A stretch of DNA of 64,000 bases from Typha latifolia (Eukaryota; Streptophyta; Magnoliopsida; Poales; Typhaceae): positions 6,572,001 to 6,636,000 of the forward strand of contig CM034099.1 in assembly GCA_019914945.1 (NCBI GenBank), read 5' to 3'. Positions 26,001 to 35,943 of this stretch are shown piece after piece. How positions within the stretch are numbered: position 1 is the first letter of the stretch; every line of letters begins with the position of its first letter. Below the pieces are notes generated by a model, which saw only the letters and a program-made list of their open reading frames with translations, did no database searches and had not been told where the DNA came from. The translations under genes and the position numbers were made by a program.

Positions 26001-26346
26001 CCACAAATGAGAAACTTAAAAAATCCTGAATTGGTCGCCAGAAAGGTATAATATTGGCAAATAGAGCGCTCACCTCATGAAGAACTTTCGATCTCTGAGA
26101 CTTTTCCACGCTCTTGATGGCATAGTACTCGATGGTCTTCTTCATCCTCCCTTTGTAAACCGTCTGGACAGAGAAAAACCCCAAAAATACAATAAGCGTT
26201 TTAAATCGTCCAGAAAACTCAAATCGAGCTGCTTCGATCTACTTCTGTATAAACCCTAAATTTGAAATTAAATCAACGGAGACAAGGAGATAAAATACCG
26301 AATGCTTTCCCCTGCCGATGGCCTCGTAGACGTGGAAGTTGTTCAT
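20088..26346 (-). CDS. RUK: RUNKEL-type microtubule-associated kinase-like protein
   Basis: Ten exons on the minus strand (26346-26299, 26163-26074, 25725-25673, 25571-25496, 24971-24910, 24826-24748, 24653-24594, 24465-22855, 22278-21409, 21251-20088) add up to 1370 residues, close to Arabidopsis RUNKEL (about 1366, from memory). The N-terminal kinase-like domain (about 4-260) has GRGKHSTVYKG, AIK with Lys33, YCDLKPSN with Asp121, CDFG (138-141) and GTPCYMAPELFQDGGVHS. The residue before the catalytic Asp is Cys, so it is a non-RD type. A charged, low-complexity linker follows. The C-terminal part, after about residue 560, is helical and repeat-like (HEAT/ARM style). RUNKEL binds microtubules and is needed for cell plate expansion in cytokinesis. 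Neighbours give no operon-like information. Confidence 0.93.
21368..21380. repeat. G-rich tract in the last RUK intron
   Basis: A run of G residues broken by a single T (GGGGGGGGTGGGGGGG-like, about 21365-21381) lies just downstream of the exon at 21409-22278 in transcript orientation, where it reads as a C tract. It is probably simple low-complexity sequence. Confidence 0.6.
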
Positions 26347-26635
26347 GGCGAGATAAGGGTTTTACTTTGTGGAAGAAATGGGAGGAATCAAAGAGAGGAG
26401 AGGAGAGTGGCGAAGAAGGGAGTGGAAAAGAAGAGAAAGTCGAACTTGGGGGCGTTATGGGATAATAAATTAATATTGGGGTGTTTTAATTGGTGAATTA
26501 TTTGAGCGAAAGAGGCGGGAGATGCTGAGTCGAACGAAATTGAAATCCTCCCTTCTTATAATGGGCCGGGTTTGGTTTACTGCATATATTGGGATCCGAC
26601 CCGATTATATTGGTAAAGAGGGTCCATGTAACCAA

Positions 26636-26686
26636 ATCCGTTATCATGAAATGCAACGATGGAAACGAATATTAGGAAAACGGTTA
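26636..26686 (-). promoter_or_regulatory. Two AACGG cores (MSA-like) upstream of RUK
   Basis: AACGGTTA sits at 26679-26686 on the plus strand, and AACGGATT is read on the minus strand about 40 bases away (about 26642-26635). Mitosis-specific activator elements bound by MYB3R factors have an AACGG core. The sites lie about 290-340 bases upstream of the RUK ATG, and RUK acts in cytokinesis. Functional assignment is inference. Confidence 0.35.
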
Positions 26687-26989
26687 AATGTATTTTGCTA
26701 ACTTATACTTATACTTTGGTATAGAATCATTTTATATCGCTTAACCTCTTGTATTTGTTCTTCTAAACTAAAATTTAATAAAATGACTAAAAATAAATAA
26801 TAATTACTCTTACATACTTTTCATATTGAATGCATTTTGATTTATTTTTTTGGCCTACGTAGTGCTTTTTGTTAACAAAGATGGCAAAGAATTTTTAAAA
26901 AATTGAAAAAAAAATAATTTAATAAATTTAAATTTAATAAATATGGGCGGGCCTCAATAAATGGGTCATTATTTATAGGCTCTGCTAGA

Positions 26990-27480
26990 TGGGTTGGAAG
27001 CAAAGTACTTGAGTCAAGCCAGTTCGATTGACTCAAAGTGAGTCTAATTGAGCTTTAGCCTAGTTTTATCGGGTTGAACATTGATGGGCTTCGAGTCCAC
27101 CCTAACTGACCTTGCTCAAATATTACAATATCTTGTATTATTCTTTTTAATTGCATACACCTAAAAAATACACTTTATGCACCTAGATATACCTTGAAGG
27201 CTTGAAAGGAATTAGGTTTAAAAAATAATAAATAAATATATATATATATATATATATATTTGGATAAGTGACTATGGAATAATAAGGCGTACATTATTCT
27301 TATTCTTGTAAATTATTCCAATTTGTATATACCTTGAATGGTTGCAGACTTTGATGAGAATATGCCTACTACTATGTGATATTTGTTAGTAGTAAAGGGA
27401 AGGCTTAAACAGTTACAATGGTTATATACTTTGACGAGAATTGTCCCCTTTTTAATTGAATATAAGAGCTAACCCTTTTG
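26990..27480. repeat. Dispersed GAGTC/GAGCTT-rich sequence and (TA)n
   Basis: About 26990-27115 has short motifs of the GAGTCAAGCC / GAGCTTTAGCC type also seen at 18840-18955 and 31555-31665. A (TA)n tract is at 27237-27260. Two related phrases around GGTTGCAGACTTTGATGAGAAT (27333) and GGTTATATACTTTGACGAGAAT (27419) form an imperfect direct repeat. No gene is apparent between 26700 and 28180. Confidence 0.45.
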
Positions 27481-28182
27481 ACCATCCGAAACACTTACAC
27501 TATTTGTCTCTTGTTAAACTAATCCAAATAGTAGGTATTATTTGGACATTAAAATTTAGGAAATTTAACAAATCACATTGTATAAATTTTCCTAATTTTT
27601 TATTAGCATCCTTAATTTCTATATAATATCTGATATTATTTTGACTAACTGATATTAACCTAAATATATAGATTATGTAACTCTACTGATCAAATTACTA
27701 AAGTAACCGTTATGATCTAATCCACACTAGCTAAATCGAAATTATCTTTCTCAAAACTAAACCATAGACCCCACAAAATTAAAATCTTTTTTCTGAAACG
27801 AAATTTTTTTTCAAGAGATAATCTAGGCATTTTGCAAATTACTCATTATATTTTAAGAGAATATTTTTTTTGCTCGTACTTTGCTATTTGGTTATGGTTA
27901 GATTAAATTAATTCAGCGCGTTATATAAAAATTATAGAAAAAAAAAAAGAAGAGTCAGATTGCAAAGTCATTAAAGGCAAAATGTTAATATGTATATAAT
28001 ATGATTTATATTACGAGCCAAAAAAAAAAGGAAAGAAAAAGATAGGCGATGAAGTGCAAATTTGCCTTGTTTTCTCGTTAACTTGAGAATACATGCAACT
28101 GCAGACAAAGCAACAGCAAGACAAGTAAAATTTATCATCATATTGCCTTTCCAGCTATCACATAACTGAGACGTTCAGATCT

Positions 28183-28227
28183 GTCTTCTTCTTCTTCTTC
28201 TTTTTCTTCTTCTTCTTCTTCTTCTTC
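28183..28227. repeat. (CTT)n microsatellite
   Basis: About fourteen CTT units with one T-rich interruption lie in the gene-free interval between RUK and YUC. Confidence 0.9.
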
Positions 28228-28312
28228 CACATGCAGCAAACCCCCATAATTTATTGCAAAAAAAGAAGCACTGGAGGGGTCCACAGATAGTACCATTGCA
28301 AGCAATCTATAT

Positions 28313-28528
28313 ATATATATATGATGGTGAATTATTCTCTACTGGCAATGATCCCATATGAACATAGACGCCTTAAACTAGACAAGCACATGAAAGGCAG
28401 GAGCACAGTGTGTGCATAATATATATATATGATGGTGAATTATTCTCTACTGGCAATGATCCCATATGAACATAGAAGCCTTAAACTAGACAAGCACATG
28501 AAAGGCAGGAGCACAGTGTGTGCATAAT
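28313..28528. repeat. Two tandem copies of a 108-bp unit
   Basis: The unit runs from an ATATATAT tract through GATGGTGAATTATTCTCTAC to CAGTGTGTGCATAAT, and repeats with a period of 108 bases (GATGGTGAA at 28323 and 28431; TGCATAAT at 28413 and 28521). The copies differ visibly at one base (GACGCC versus GAAGCC), so the duplication is young. It contains no open frame of note. Confidence 0.9.
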
Positions 28529-29159
28529 GTACGTCCTTGCGTTATTCTTTCTTTAAACCTCAATCAGCTTACGTTTGTCTGATAGATAGGGGCCACTTCT
28601 GCCATTATGCATGCAAATTTTTAATGTTAAATTTCGACTATGATTGGAATGGAAGGTAATTATTCCTATGTCTGGATGGGAGATAAAAAGGAAAACAAAG
28701 GACAGGTTAGCTTTTCTCTTCCGTTCCTTTTCTTTTTCAAAGTTAGCGAGAAAATTATTTTTTCCCCCTTTTTCTTTTCCTATTAGTCTCACTGTAATAG
28801 AATCTTATATAAAGTTTTAAGGTATTAGATAAAGGCCTAAGAAATTATTCTAAATATTATTTACTTTTTTCTCTCTTTCAAATCTAGGACTACATTCATA
28901 TATATGGATTTTCCTCCCTTATGCTCCTTGCTATATCCTAGCAATGCTTCGTCTTCTTCGACGACCTCCGTCCCATCCTCTAAGCTTGCAATTTCTAGCA
29001 TCATTTTTGACGAGCACTAATCTCCTCATTATAGATCCTCAGATCCTTGAAGAGAGAAGGGCAAAGTGGAAGAACACCTTTTCAATAAGCTTTTAAGTAA
29101 GACTCTCATTTACTCATTTCGAAATATGAGCTTAGGGAACTCGTTGTCCCTTCTTTATG

Positions 29160-30200
29160 TTGAATGCTAAAATGTGGGATGATAGTATCACTGGATTTCT
29201 AGTGTGTGCTACTTCTAGTATTTATCATCTTATTACTAAAGTTTCTTATGCTAGTTGTGATGTCATTAGAGATGTTTCTCAGTATTATGGAGCTGTTACC
29301 GACCAGTAAATTAATTTTTCTTAATATGCCTTTTATGTCCTTATTTGGATTAACCCTTCTAGGGATATTAGGTCTCGTTTATTTTAGAAATAATATTAAT
29401 TTTAAAATAGGTATTCCTTTTTGTTATTCTTAAAACAAGACTTTTATTATAAGAATAATTATTCTTGTGTTCACTTGTATTCTAGAATAAGAATATAATA
29501 ACTATCTTTGATATGATATAAAGTGAAGGAAAAGATGAGAAAATTATGTTTTATTTTGATATAGAGTAGGTAAATTAATAATTACGTTAGCGCATACTAT
29601 AAAATGTAGTTCTAGAATAAGAATATTATAACATTTAGCTATTATTCTGAAATAAATAATTATATTTTAAAATTAAAAAAAATTTATTCCTAAAATAAAT
29701 AGGAGCTATGAGTTTCCTTGACATTTCTAATGGGACCTTCTCTTTCCGTTATCAAAGTACTAATATTTCTCCTTTTCGACTTTGAATTCATGATTGCATT
29801 GAGGTGCTTGATAGAGTGTTAAGGCTAAAACTTTTCCGTGGGCTAATGGTGATAAGTGGGGGATGTACGTGATTAATTGGAGCACTGTTAATCTACCTAA
29901 AAGATTAAAGATAGAGGTGGCCTCGATTTCAGGAATCTTAGGCTGACCTGACCCACTTTGATTTGATGAATTCTAACATTTTTAATATTTTATGGGTGCT
30001 TTGAACGAGGCATAAGTATGGTCAATTCAAGATGTGGTGTGGGGGTTAATAATGCTTAGAGTAAGGTGTGCCCATGTTAACAATATTAGTGATGAGAAAT
30101 CTAGTACTTATCTTGCCTGAGCCCTAAGTGAATCTCTTGGGCAGGACAGAACTTTAGGGCTTCTGATCTATATGTGGAGATTAATTCCAAATGCTCATCC
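29160..30200 (+). mobile_element. Decayed LINE (non-LTR retrotransposon) reverse transcriptase fragment
   Basis: Conceptual translation across frames gives pieces in the order of a plant LINE reverse transcriptase C-terminal half. They are DDSITGFLVCATSS (like the FADD region) near 29170, VSQYYGAVTDQ.INFS near 29280, FRYQSTNISPFRL near 29750, WSTVNLPKR near 29880, GGLDFRNLRL near 29915, and RHKYGQFKMW near 30010. Stops and frameshifts are frequent. A MITE-like insertion (29371-29706) interrupts it. It is a dead fragment without visible 5' end or poly(A) tail. Confidence 0.6.
29371..29706. mobile_element. MITE-like element nested in the LINE relic
   Basis: About 336 AT-rich bases begin with GGTCTCGTTTATTTTAGAAA and end with the near-inverse TTATTCCTAAAATAAATAGGAGC, so the ends form imperfect terminal inverted repeats of about 20 bases. 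The LINE translation is interrupted exactly here and resumes after it. No transposase frame is present. Target-site duplication is not clear. Confidence 0.55.
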
Positions 30201-30314
30201 GAATTCTTGTAGTGTTTGGAACTTGAAGAACATCTCGGAAGATACTGAACATCTACTTTTAACAACTTCACTCTTAATTAATCATCTAACTAGCTAGCAA
30301 ACCACTCTAGATTA

Positions 30315-30352
30315 ACCTTTGCTTCTTCTTCTTCTTCTTTTTTTTTTTTTTT
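30315..30352. repeat. (CTT)n followed by a T tract
   Basis: Short CTT repeats run into about fourteen T residues. It lies between the LINE relic and the minisatellite. Confidence 0.85.
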
Positions 30353-30454
30353 GGATGGCCCAAGTATGCTTGAGTTTATATCCATTTTGTGCAAATATAC
30401 CGCCGGTATCTTATATGGTCGTGGAAGCAATGTGTAATTTTTAGGTTTACATAA

Positions 30455-30800
30455 TTTAATTGGACTTGTCTTAGATGTTTACTTGACTTAATTAAACTTA
30501 TCTTAAAGACTTACTTGATTTAACTAAATTTGCCTTAAAGGCTTACTTGACTTAACTAAATTTATCTTAAAGACTTACTTGACTTAATTAGACTTGTCTT
30601 AAAGACTTACTTGACTTAACTAGACTTGTCTTAAAGACTTACTTGACTTAACTAGACTTGTCTTAAAGACTTACTTGACTTAACTAGACTTGTCTTAAAG
30701 ACTTACTTGACTTAACTATACTTGTCTTAAAGACTTACTTGACTTAACTAGACTTGTCTTAAAGACTTACTTGACTTAACTAGACTTGCTTTAAGGGTTG
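30455..30800. repeat. 32-bp minisatellite, about ten copies
   Basis: The unit reads approximately ACTTACTTGACTTAACTAGA + CTTGTCTTAAAG (32 bases). The first copies are diverged (TTAATT, AAATTTATC variants). The central copies, about 30590-30785, are almost identical, and the last decays into TTGCTTTAAGGG. This pattern is typical of slippage or unequal exchange homogenising the centre of the array. Confidence 0.92.
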
Positions 30801-31514
30801 TTATAACTTATTTCGACTTGTCTTAATAACTCACATGACTAAACTAATTATAAAATAATTAAAAGATAAATAGACTCAATCAATCGAGCCCAATATCCCT
30901 CTGAATTGATCCGATTAGACTCGGGTTACATCAAACTTGCTCATTTGGTAATTTTGAGATATTGTAATCAATATCACAATCAATAGTAATATTTTTTGGT
31001 ACTACAACCCTCGCTGGCCCTTGTTAGGATTGGAGTTATTTTTTCTTCTCTCTACTGGAGGTTTTTCTCCATTGTCAATCATCGTCGGTGTACTTTTCCC
31101 TCTCCCCTCCTCCTAGCCCTCGGTTGGGAAAGGAGGGATATTTCTCCTTCATTGACAAAGTTGCTATTTAGGCGAGAAGCGGACTCACATCTTGACGATG
31201 TAGATTGACACGACGACGCCGGCTCACTCCTCGACAAAGACTGTGCACCATGTCGACATCCTGGCGATGCTCCACTTCTCGAGGTCTAAATTTGCCATTG
31301 CGTCTTCCTTTTCACTTTCGAATCCATTGTCGCTGTCGCCTGTCACATCACCATCGACAAGGCGGAGTTGTGGAGGTGGACGGAGAGGACGAAGGTTTGG
31401 GGAGGATTTCAGTGGTGATGTTTGGTTTGATGGAAATGTTTGGAGGCTAGGGTTTTTCATAACTTATACATATCGTACAAACCGTTGTATCTAATATCTA
31501 ACGATTATAAACCT

Positions 31515-31555
<41 letters not shown>

Positions 31556-32150
31556 TTGAGCCTAATTGATATGAGCTTGAGCGAGCCAGTGCTGGTTCGG
31601 CTTAACTCAATAGTTTTTTTTTAGGCCTAATATATCAGCTCAGCCTGGCTCACTAGCCCACATGCTATTTTGACGGGCATAGTCATGATGGAGTCTACGG
31701 AAGCCCTTTATCTTGGACTTGTGGCACACTTTGTTTGTTAATTTTTTTTCACCTTGGTGAATGGTCGCTGGCCAACACTTAATAGGTAATCCATGTAAGA
31801 ACTTGGAAAGACTTTCGAAGCTAATAGGATTAAAGCCCATGTATTATATGATGTTCACCAAGTGGGCTTTTGTGTATTCTTCTATGTAATTATGGTTAAA
31901 ATAAATGATTACTTGCCTATGGAATTTCACTTTAAAAAAATAGTAATGTTTTGATTAATGAATATTGTTTTAATTAAAAAATAGAAAGAATTAAAAGAAC
32001 AGTTCACAAGAAGATCCAAAGAACGCAAGCACGCCTGGCCACCCCCTTCACTCATTTTCCAAAGCCAGGTGTACACAGCGCGACTGTGCGAGTGAGTCCC
32101 TTGTACACTACTCCACCCCACATATATATACACACACACACACGCACACA
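30801..32150. other. Spacer with fragmentary repeats, no gene supported
   Basis: There is a GC-richer island at 31000-31460 with short open frames on both strands but no recognisable domain. A (GT)n(AT)n tract is at 31517-31554. A GAGC-rich dispersed motif is at 31555-31665. A (TA)/(CA) tract at 32121-32150 precedes the YUC promoter. I cannot assign a gene. Confidence 0.5.
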
Positions 32151-32152
32151 CA

Positions 32153-32162
32153 TTTATATATA
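32153..32162 (+). promoter_or_regulatory. TATA box candidate for the YUC gene
   Basis: TTTATATATA lies about 70 bases before the ATG at 32230, directly after a CA-rich simple repeat. Spacing is suitable for a short leader. Confidence 0.4.
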
Positions 32163-32229
32163 CATACAACTACCACCGCCTCCCTTAGCAGCCCACCTAA
32201 GTCGGCGACGGATCCCGTTTGAATCATAA

Positions 32230-34696
32230 ATGGAGGAGCCTGTCCTCATAGTCGGCGCCGGCCCCTCCGGCCTCGCCGCCTCCGCCTGCCTCGGGATCCG
32301 GTCCATCCCGAGCCTGATCCTCGAGCGCGACGACTGCGTGGCGCCGCTGTGGCGCAAGCACGCGTACGACCGCGTCCACCTCCACCTGGCCAAGCAGTTC
32401 TGCGAGCTCCCCCACGCGCCCTACCCGTGCGGGGCCCCCACCTTCCTCCCGCGCCTCGACTTCGTGTCCTACCTGGACGCCTACGTGGCGCGCTTCCGGA
32501 TCCGGATCCGGTTCGGGCGCCGCGTCGAGTCGGCCGAGTTCGACCGGGATGCGAGGAGGTGGCGGGTGGTGGCGCGGGTCGCGTCCGAGAATGGTGACGT
32601 GGAGGAGGAGGAGGTCTACCTGGCGAGGTTCCTGGTGGTGGCGGCTGGGGAGAATGACGTGGCGGTGGTGCCCGAGGTGCCCGGGCTGGGTGGGTTCGGT
32701 GGACCGGTGGTTCACTCAAGCCGGTACCGGTCCGGTTTGGGGTACAAGGGGAAACGGGTTTTGGTGGTTGGGTGTGGGAATTCCGGGATGGAGATTGCCC
32801 TTGATTTGGCCGAGGCTGGGGCCAGGGTCTCTATTGTGGTCCGCAATGAGGTGAGTCCAATTTTATCATAATTAGGCTTCTTTCGCTTAAGCAACTAATT
32901 GCTTGGTTTTCGATTTGGATCTTTAATTGGATTCTACCAGTGGTCCGGTTCATAGGTAGACGATTATTATTATTTTTTAATTATACTTTACTAAACTTCT
33001 GCTAACATGTTTTTGAATTAGATATATGAATAGAAAATAATAATTACACCACTTTTTGTCAAAATTATAAACTAATCAAGTGCTTAATTTGAAAATATAT
33101 AAGAATTTTATAGAATTGAGGTAAGCTATAAATTATAATTAACCCTTTCCCGTTACCTTTTGTCATAAGTTAGGTGATAAAAAAGTCGATAAAAATAGAT
33201 CACACCACTTGGTTTCATTTTCATTACATCTCTAAGAAAAAGAGCAGTATCTTATCTTATTACATTTCATAATACTAACGGGGTGTTATATATTGTGTGC
33301 AGCTTCATCTAGTATCCAGAGGGATATGGTTCTTGGGCATGATTCTGATAAAGGTTTTGCCACTTCGTCTGTTGGACGCTTTCATCCTCTTGCTTTGTTA
33401 TTTGAAGTTTGGGGATACGTCCAAGTTTGGTATAGAGAGACCACCCATAGGACCCTTCTACATGAAGCTACATACTCCAATCTATCCAGTTGTAGATGTT
33501 GGCACTTATGAGAAGATCAAGAGCGGAGAGATTAAGGTGATGTTCTCTTTCTCTTTATGATTTTAATTTCTAACTTTTATGCATCATGGTTTGCATTTAG
33601 GTGTATCATAGATTTCAGAAATAGGAGTATTTGTGGGCTAATTGGCAGAGAAAGAGAGAGAGAGTTTTAATTTTTGTAGGTCGTGAGTGAGTCGATGATC
33701 GGCGGTTCTTAGTGCTCTTTAATGGGTTAATTGTACTTTATATAAAATTTCTACGTACAATTGTTCGTTTTTTTATCATATTTTAGTATAAAAAATGATA
33801 AAGTTATCGAAGATTGGATAAATTTTGTTATGCATCTAAATTAATACCAATCAATTTTATATAAGTATTATTTTAAATATGTTTAAAAGTTTATCTAATT
33901 CGATCTTCAAATTTGATCTCCGATTTAATCAAATATAATTTTAAAAAATAATAATTATACTTTAGTCAAGACCACGCGAGGTCTAAGTGCTTAATATACG
34001 AGTCGTTGATTAGATCATCTATTTTAGTGGGCATTCAAAATGATATCTCACATAAGCTAAAAGTAATCTACTTTGGATAAAGCTGCATGGTTTTAAAATA
34101 GATCAGAATCCTATGCATACTTCTTTGTTGCACTTCAAAATTGTAGTACTCTCCTTCAAAGAAATGTATTGAACTTAAAAGAATGAAGTGAACTGATATT
34201 AGATAAGATGAACATTATTTGTCTAGCAATGTAGTTAAATAACTTGTTGTGTTTCAAATACTATACTATGATTCAGACAGTACTTATGACCTTCTGAAAA
34301 GCTGAAAAATGATGAACAGGTCCTCCCATCTTTGACAAGCATAAAAGGAAACCTTGTGACATTCTCTGATGGCAAAGTGTATCACTTTGATGCCATCATC
34401 TTTGCCACAGGCTACAAAAGCTCAGTAAAAGAATGGCTCAAGGTACTAAACAATCTAAACCCACTATCTAAAGTGTGCAGTTAATCACTAAAATTTACAA
34501 ATCTTTGGATGAATTCTTCCAGAGTGATGATTGTTTAATTGGAGAAGATGGGATGGCCAAGGAGAATTACCCCAACCATTGGAGAGGAAGGAATGGGCTC
34601 TACTGTGTGGGTCTTGCAAGAAGAGGAATCTATGGATCTTCAGAGGAGGCACAGCTAATTGCTACAGATATTAACAAAGAATATAATAAAATGTAA
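32230..34696 (+). CDS. YUCCA flavin monooxygenase, YUC10/11 type
   Basis: Four exons (32230-32850, 33303-33536, 34320-34442, 34523-34696) give 383 residues, the length of Arabidopsis YUC10 from memory. YUCCA enzymes convert indole-3-pyruvate to indole-3-acetic acid using FAD, NADPH and oxygen. Visible motifs are the FAD-binding GAGPSG (9-14), FMO-identifying FGGPVVHSSRY (156-166), NADPH-binding GCGNSG (181-186) and FATGY (313-317). The protein lacks the longer N-terminus of the YUC1/4/6 group, and begins directly at the Rossmann strand (MEEPVLIVGAGPSG), as in the YUC10/11 group. That group is linked to seed or endosperm auxin in known plants. Exon 1 is extremely GC-rich while the later exons are AT-rich. 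Confidence 0.93.
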
Positions 34697-35880
34697 ACAA
34701 AGCAATGGTTGATAAAATATTGCAATGCATGGGGAAGCCTTTTGATGGTGTTCATTATATATACCTTTGCCAGAGAAAACTTAGCTTCCAAGTCATATTA
34801 TGTGCTTTTGTACAACTCCTCTGATTCTTTTAGTGATCATGGCTTTGTTTATTATGGGGGGACTTTGAGTAAGAAATTAGTCTAAATATTTAAATTGCAG
34901 AAAATTAATGTTTACGCAGTCCCAATAAATATTTATAAGATATTTATACGACATCTAAATTAATATAAAACTGGATGGATTGGATCGGTGGCGAGGGTGA
35001 TGAGTGGAACTAGAGAAGAAGGCGAAGGGAAGATGAAATTGGTGACGAGAGATTTGCTTGGAGGAGGAGGAGGTTTGATGGATGATAGAGGTAGATGAAG
35101 GTTCCTTCACGGTGGGAGAGGCAACTTGATCTCATCGCACTTTCTAAGTTCCATGTTTATACTCATCTCTATCTATCCAGGTAAAAAAGAATGGATTTTT
35201 TTGTGAGAATTTTGTTACTTCTGCGACATTTCTCCTTATTTTCCTTCACAAAGATCGAATTTTGATATAAATTTCGTACAAATCTTGCGATTTCGATCAA
35301 GACCCAGCCCCAACCCTCACAATCATCTCCACCTCCAAGACCGCAACCTCCTCCCTCCTCCTCCAAAGCCCTCCGCCACCCACTCCAACCACTTTCCTGT
35401 TGACTCCTGCACATTTGAGGGCTTGACGACGCTAGATTTCGCCGGAACCGATCGACCGATCTCCTCTCGGAGGTGTTCCCGATCCTCGCCGACCTCGAGT
35501 CCCGCTTCTTTTACCACCTCAAGGGGAGTATGGCTAGAGGAGGAAGGAGACAGACCATTTGGGCTCCAGCTCGGCTCAGTTGAGTTGAGCCCAGAAGCCC
35601 ACGGTCTTTTTTAACCTCCTAATCAGAGGTGTATGTGTAAAGAAAAAAAATTATGAACACCACAATAGTATAGTGATCACGATTTATTTAAAATAGAGAA
35701 AGACAGGATCGACTCAAAAATAAGAAATAGAAAGGGGTTCAAATAGAAATGTCCAGAAACTGAAATTTCCAGACGTTTTTAAAGTGGATATGAAGATTAG
35801 AGATGAGGTAAGCCAATTATCCCAATACGACCATAAAAAAAAAGAAAAAAAAAGTGGAGTTGGTTTTGGTCGGCTGATCC
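34697..35880. other. Spacer between YUC and Cu/Zn SOD, with a coding-like relic
   Basis: Mostly AT-rich, with a GC-rich island at about 35285-35545. There the plus strand reads a proline-rich piece, then, after a frame change, FPILADLESRFFYHLKG (about 35473-35525). Stops and frame changes prevent a gene call. An overlapping dispersed CTCGGCTCAGTTGAGTTGAG motif is at about 35570. The island could be a processed or truncated gene fragment. Confidence 0.35.
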
Positions 35881-35943
35881 ACTCCTCCACACGAAACATT
35901 GCGAACACAATACCCAGAGTTTGTCTCTTCTGTCTTCGCCACG

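Noticed and set aside
29206..29433. Leu-rich hydrophobic frame of 75 codons on the plus strand
   Set aside because: It is an off-frame reading of the LINE reverse transcriptase relic and runs into the MITE.
30455..30800. Regular 32-base repeats suggestive of a CRISPR array
   Set aside because: The units are contiguous with no unique spacers, and the context is a plant genome, so it is a minisatellite.
31205..31494. Overlapping short frames on both strands in a GC-richer island
   Set aside because: No recognisable domain, no start context and no splice partners; not supportable as a gene.
32224..32719. Long antisense frames rich in Arg, Pro and Gly
   Set aside because: They are shadows of the GC-rich first exon of the YUC gene.
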